From Alphaproteobacteria bacterium (GTDB taxonomy: Bacteria; Pseudomonadota; Alphaproteobacteria; Rickettsiales; JAIXRX01): a DNA stretch of 9,198 nucleotides. Of this stretch, positions 6,642 through 9,198 are shown piece after piece. Within the stretch, counting starts at the first letter, position 1; each line of letters starts with the position of its first letter. A program made the position numbers and the translations under genes. The DNA is taken from the NCBI GenBank assembly GCA_027485005.1, contig JAIXRX010000115.1:1-9198 (forward strand), read 5' to 3'. Below the pieces are notes generated by a model, which was given only the letters and a program-made list of their open reading frames with translations, was not told the DNA's origin and made no database searches.

Positions 6642-7040
6642 ATGGCATTTTCCACCACCCGTGGTCGTCCGCGCAACAGCGTCCAAGGCCGAGATTTTGG
6701 CACTGACGAATTGCGCGCCAAGCGTCAGCGACAACATACTCTTGAACCATTGGATCGCTTGCTGCAGCAAGGGCGAATTTCAGAACAGCAACATTGGTGC
6801 GGGGTGCATTTGCGTTGGCTGCATGCAGTGCTTTATGGGGTGGCGGCACCTCGGCAGCTGGTATGGTTGGAGCGCGCTCACACCTTGCGCCAAGATGACG
6901 AGGAGTGGCTCGCCGCTCGAAAAGAGGAGTATAAAGTTGCGCAAGCCGCGATTAATCGAGAACGGGTTTGGCAAGTGACGGCTCAGTGGTGTCTTTATGC
7001 TCATGTACTGGAGGAGGGGGGCTGCGCCAGCACCCTTTGA
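6642..7040 (+). CDS. Small basic protein of unknown function
   Basis: I do not recognise a function. The 132-residue product opens with a GRPRN/GTDELRAKR-type segment (8-28), close in style to TGTPELQxxR openings I recall in uncharacterised alphaproteobacterial proteins. This is followed by EPLDRLLQQGRISEQQHWCGVHLRWLHAVLYG (35-66), a helical core with H51, H56 and H61 and an aromatic run. The C-terminal half (70-127) is helical, with W75, W89, W110 and W116. There is no signal peptide or membrane segment. AAGGAG at 6630-6635, 6 bases before ATG 6642, is a near-ideal ribosome-binding site and decides the start over the in-frame ATG at 6591. It follows the gene ending at 6536 on the same strand and may share its transcript. 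DNA binding is possible from the basic N-terminus but is not shown. Confidence 0.68.
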   Translation: MAFSTTRGRPRNSVQGRDFGTDELRAKRQRQHTLEPLDRLLQQGRISEQQHWCGVHLRWLHAVLYGVAAPRQLVWLERAHTLRQDDEEWLAARKEEYKVAQAAINRERVWQVTAQWCLYAHVLEEGGCASTL

Positions 7041-7098
7041 AATGCTGGGTTTGCGAGCTGCGCTTACTGCTTTAGAGAGTATTTGGTGCAAAAATGAA

Positions 7099-7116
7099 AC
7101 ATAATGTGGTTTATGT
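7099..7116. promoter_or_regulatory. Inverted repeat ACATAA-N6-TTATGT upstream of flp
   Basis: ACATAA (7099-7104) and TTATGT (7111-7116) are a perfect 6-bp dyad with a 6-base centre, in the AT-rich leader upstream of the CtrA-type box. The shape fits a helix-turn-helix regulator site. A match this short in AT-rich DNA can easily be chance. Confidence 0.25.
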
Positions 7117-7133
7117 GTTAAATTCATCAAAAT

Positions 7134-7149
7134 TTAAGCTGTCATTAAC
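7134..7149 (+). promoter_or_regulatory. CtrA-type binding site (TTAA-N7-TTAAC)
   Basis: TTAA (7134-7137), seven bases (GCTGTCA), then TTAAC (7145-7149) is a perfect match to the consensus of CtrA, the alphaproteobacterial cell-cycle response regulator. It ends 73 bases before the Flp pilin start, which is suitable for a site overlapping the -35 region of its promoter. In Caulobacter crescentus the homologous pilA gene is directly activated by CtrA, so the placement makes biological sense. I found no clear -10 downstream, so the exact promoter is not fixed. Confidence 0.65.
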
Positions 7150-7174
7150 CAAATCTTTGCTATTGTTCGTTGCA

Positions 7175-7190
7175 GGGAAATGGATTTCCC
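7175..7190. promoter_or_regulatory. Perfect 16-base palindrome in the flp leader
   Basis: GGGAAAT (7175-7181) and ATTTCCC (7184-7190) are perfect inverted copies around GG. They lie 32 bases before the pilin ATG and 25 bases after the CtrA-type box, near where transcription would start. The site could be an operator. As RNA, a 2-base loop is too tight, so any hairpin would lose inner pairs. Confidence 0.45.
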
Positions 7191-7222
7191 GAGAAATTTA
7201 ACATTATTACGGGAGTTTCACA

Positions 7223-7396
7223 ATGCGTGAATTTTTAAAATCTTTTTCTGCTGACGAAAACGGTGCAACTGCAATTGAATACGCGTTGATTGCTGCGTTA
7301 GTGTCTATTGCTGCTATTGCTGCATACCGTACCTTGGGTACAAACGTTGCCTCTGTAATGAACTCAGTTGCATCTGCAATGACATCAACACGCTAA
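7223..7396 (+). CDS. Flp/PilA-type class IVb pilin
   Basis: This short gene encodes a 57-residue prepilin, the structural subunit of Tad/Flp pili used for surface attachment. A short leader (MREFLKSFSADENG) ends in the glycine cut by the prepilin peptidase (TadV/CpaA type), giving a mature N-terminus ATAIEYALIAALVS with the family-defining Glu5-Tyr6 (E19, Y20). A hydrophobic helix (about 15-35) and a small Ser/Ala/Thr-rich tail follow, which is the normal size for Flp. GGGAG at 7211-7215, 7 bases upstream of the ATG, is a good ribosome-binding site. No tad/cpa assembly genes are beside it in this window, so the machinery, if present, is encoded elsewhere. A CtrA-type box and a palindrome lie in its leader. 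It converges on the hydroxylase gene, with 14 bases between stops. Confidence 0.93.
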   Translation: MREFLKSFSADENGATAIEYALIAALVSIAAIAAYRTLGTNVASVMNSVASAMTSTR

Positions 7397-7410
7397 TCAA
7401 TAGGCTAATA

Positions 7411-8202
7411 TTACCACCAGAGATTTTGTTTGGGATTATCTAGGCCTAAATTTACTGGTTTTGATCCCGCTACGGGATGGTAATACGTACCAAATAGCAC
7501 ATCTAATACAGGGAAGGTGGGAGCAAAATTGCTGTTCCCACCTTCTTTTGTGTGGGTGTGGTGCCAGCGGTGAAAAATCGGGCTAGCCAAAATATAATTG
7601 AGTGGACGCGGAAATTCTAAATCCCAATTGGCATGCACAAAGGCGGAATAGATAAGATTTGCAGGAGCAAGCCACACCAGCATGGCAGGGTCAAAGCCCA
7701 CTAGCGTCATCACTACGGATACAAACGTTGAATAAAGCAGCAGATTAAATGGATGGAAGCGCGCCATGGTCAGCCAGTCCATCTCAGTGGCGGAATGATG
7801 TAGTTTGTGCCAGCGCCACAAAGATGCACTGTGATACCAACGATGTAGCCAGTATAAGATAAAATCGCTGATGACTAAATAGAGGATACCCTGCGCCCAG
7901 AATGGCAGGGCACGCAAGGCGGGCGTACCGTCTTTCATGTGCGCGGCGATAACGCTTTCATTATAATAAAAAGTCGAGATAGCGACGACGCCATGTAACA
8001 TTATAATAAAAGCCTGTGAATAAAAGACGGCGCCGACGAAGAAAAGCGCCAGATCGGTCAGGTAATCTTTGCGGAAGATTTTTTGCCCGTGCACTGCAGG
8101 GAAAATGGCGGCGACCATTGTGAAGAAAAGGGTCATGCCTATCCAGATAGCCATATGCTGAGAAAGGCTGCCGATGATTTGTTGCGTATCAAATAAATTC
8201 AT
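7411..8202 (-). CDS. Fatty acid hydroxylase / sterol desaturase family membrane protein
   Basis: This 263-residue integral membrane di-iron oxygenase belongs to the superfamily that hydroxylates or desaturates lipids. The histidine clusters that bind the iron pair are all present: HRWYH (120-124, HX3H), HKLHH (132-136, HX2HH) and HRWHH (211-215, HX2HH), plus H150 and H190. Hydrophobic segments lie at about 16-36, 50-78, 103-119 and 152-186. The substrate cannot be read from the sequence; a sterol, carotenoid or fatty acyl chain is possible, and a true sterol role is unlikely without a sterol pathway. An in-frame ATG at 8289 would overlap the divergent helicase start and add 29 residues that do not resemble the family, so ATG 8202 is preferred despite a weak ribosome-binding site. 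Confidence 0.85.
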   Translation of the reverse strand: MNLFDTQQIIGSLSQHMAIWIGMTLFFTMVAAIFPAVHGQKIFRKDYLTDLALFFVGAVFYSQAFIIMLHGVVAISTFYYNESVIAAHMKDGTPALRALPFWAQGILYLVISDFILYWLHRWYHSASLWRWHKLHHSATEMDWLTMARFHPFNLLLYSTFVSVVMTLVGFDPAMLVWLAPANLIYSAFVHANWDLEFPRPLNYILASPIFHRWHHTHTKEGGNSNFAPTFPVLDVLFGTYYHPVAGSKPVNLGLDNPKQNLWW

Positions 8203-8269
8203 TTGGTTTTTTCTCGCAGAGTTTGCTACGCCTAAACTATAACAAATTTTTTGAATCGATGACACCCAC
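8203..8269. promoter_or_regulatory. Divergent promoter region between hydroxylase and helicase genes
   Basis: These 67 bases hold the start signals for two divergent genes. TATAAC at 8238-8243 could be a plus-strand -10 for the helicase, but no good -35 stands 16-18 bases before it. Neither gene shows a strong ribosome-binding site here. The call rests mainly on gene orientation. Confidence 0.35.
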
Positions 8270-9198
8270 ATGTTGCCTGCCACCTCCACTTCTTCATCCT
8301 CTGTTGCACCCGCTTATTTGCAGGGGTTGAACGACGTTCAGCGCGAGGCGGTGGAAACGCTGGACGGACCACTCTTGGTGCTCGCCGGCGCAGGTACGGG
8401 CAAAACTCGCGTACTCACCACCCGTATTGCGCATTTGCTGGCCACCCGCAAAGCATATCCTGGACAGATTTTGGCCGTGACGTTTACCAATAAAGCCGCG
8501 CGGGAAATGTCGCATCGCGTGGAAAAAGCGCTTGGCTACAGCCCCGACCCGAATGACCGCGACACGCGCGGCCCGCTGCAATGGCTGGGCACGTTTCACT
8601 CCATCGCCAACCGTATTTTGCGCCGCCATGCAGAGCTTTTGGGTTTTGCCACTAGCTTTACGATTCTGGATGCGGACGACCAGATTCGCCTGCTCAAAAT
8701 ATTGATGAATGAAAAGAAAATCGATGTGAAGCAAAACAACCCGAAAGGGTTGCTAGGCGCGATTCAGTCGTGGAAAGATTTGGGCTTGAATCCAGCGGAT
8801 GTGACCACCGCGCAAATGCGCGGCAATGACCTCGCACTCGCGCTGTATCATGATTACCAAACGCGTTTGAAACTTTTGAACGCGATGGATTTTGGCGATT
8901 TGTTGCTGCATAATCTCACGCTGTTTCGCACCCATCCACAGATCGCGCAGGAATATGCGCAGCGCTTCCATTATATTTTGGTGGATGAGTATCAAGATAC
9001 CAACGTGGCGCAATATCTGTGGTTGCGTTTGCTGGCGCTTGGCCACAAAAATATCTGCTGCGTGGGCGATGATGATCAATCGATTTATGGTTGGCGTGGC
9101 GCAGAAGTGGGCAATATTTTGAAGTTTGAACAAGACTTCCCCAATGCGCATGTGGTGCGCTTGGAGCAGAATTATCGCTCGACGAAACATATCCTCGC
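8270..9198 (+). CDS. uvrD: UvrD/PcrA-family DNA helicase, 5' part (runs off window)
   Basis: The first 309 residues are present with no stop before the window edge. The product is a superfamily 1A 3'-5' DNA helicase used in excision and mismatch repair and in clearing recombination intermediates. Visible motifs in order are the Q motif (LNDVQREAV, 20-28), Walker A AGAGTGKT (39-46), motif Ia TFTNKAAREM (71-80), motif II VDEYQDTN (238-245), motif III GDDDQSIYGWRGA (266-278) and the start of motif IV, LEQNYRST (298-305). The insertion after motif Ia contains LGTFHSIANRILRRH (106-120), typical of UvrD, PcrA and Rep. ATG 8270 is the only in-frame ATG after the TGA at 8252-8254; no ribosome-binding site is obvious. 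The Ser/Thr/Ala-rich first 16 residues precede the conserved core. UvrD cannot be separated from PcrA or Rep without the C-terminus. Confidence 0.93.
   Translation, partial: MLPATSTSSSSVAPAYLQGLNDVQREAVETLDGPLLVLAGAGTGKTRVLTTRIAHLLATRKAYPGQILAVTFTNKAAREMSHRVEKALGYSPDPNDRDTRGPLQWLGTFHSIANRILRRHAELLGFATSFTILDADDQIRLLKILMNEKKIDVKQNNPKGLLGAIQSWKDLGLNPADVTTAQMRGNDLALALYHDYQTRLKLLNAMDFGDLLLHNLTLFRTHPQIAQEYAQRFHYILVDEYQDTNVAQYLWLRLLALGHKNICCVGDDDQSIYGWRGAEVGNILKFEQDFPNAHVVRLEQNYRSTKHIL

Noticed and set aside
6322..6978. 218-codon plus-strand ORF overlapping both unknown genes
   Set aside because: It is a shifted frame over two ORFs that each have better features: a near-ideal ribosome-binding site at 6642 and coherent helical proteins. 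Its own product is Arg/Cys/Trp-rich without pattern.
7083..7105. TTGGTG ... CATAAT as a sigma70 promoter for the flp gene
   Set aside because: The boxes are only 11 bases apart, too close for a functional promoter.
8294..9190. Two minus-strand ORFs of 146 and 145 codons
   Set aside because: They are antisense to the helicase, whose plus-strand frame shows a full ordered set of SF1 motifs.
1..9198. Search by eye for tRNA genes, CRISPR repeats, insertion sequences, integrase genes or att sites
   Set aside because: No cloverleaf with a CCA-type end, no regularly spaced repeats, no transposase or integrase motifs and no long direct repeats around the terminase region were seen. This was not a computed search.

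Overview
The window reads as chromosomal DNA of an alphaproteobacterium. The grounds are a perfect CtrA-type box (TTAA-N7-TTAAC) in front of a Flp-family pilin gene, and a phage-type large terminase with a PPRHLKS Walker A, a form I associate from memory with alphaproteobacterial prophage terminases. I cannot name the genus. No tRNA, rRNA, CRISPR array or insertion sequence was seen.

Layout. Positions 3-65 hold the probable last codons of an unidentified plus-strand gene, followed by a short repeat/hairpin zone. Positions 145-1344 (minus) encode a BMP/PnrA-family substrate-binding protein that is membrane-anchored and cysteine-free. Divergent from it is a translationally coupled pair on the plus strand: a three-domain Xaa-Pro aminopeptidase (1441-3147) and a glycosyltransferase-like protein (3140-4207). 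Two bases beyond the glycosyltransferase stop comes the end of a minus-strand phage packaging pair: a small helical protein in the terminase-small-subunit position (5657-6007) and a large terminase with intact ATPase and nuclease motifs (4210-5664). Divergent from that pair, across an AT-rich spacer, are two small plus-strand genes of unknown function (6177-6536 and 6642-7040). No portal, protease, capsid, tail, integrase or attachment site is visible, so the packaging genes look like an isolated module: either a dispersed gene-transfer-agent-like set or a prophage remnant.

Positions 7041-7222 form a regulatory leader with a CtrA box and two inverted repeats. It precedes a 57-residue Flp pilin gene (7223-7396) that is too short to appear among long open reading frames. 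A minus-strand fatty-acid hydroxylase/sterol desaturase (7411-8202) converges on it. The window ends inside a plus-strand UvrD/PcrA-type helicase that starts at 8270 and runs off the end.

The genes do not form one pathway. The functional groupings are peptidase plus glycosyltransferase (coupled translation), small plus large terminase (coupled translation, same ATGGATAA junction), and the Flp pilin with its own CtrA-type control region. The most interesting points are the CtrA box on the solo pilin gene, the apparently intact orphan terminase module with two unknown neighbours, and a set of short words shared between two intergenic spacers.
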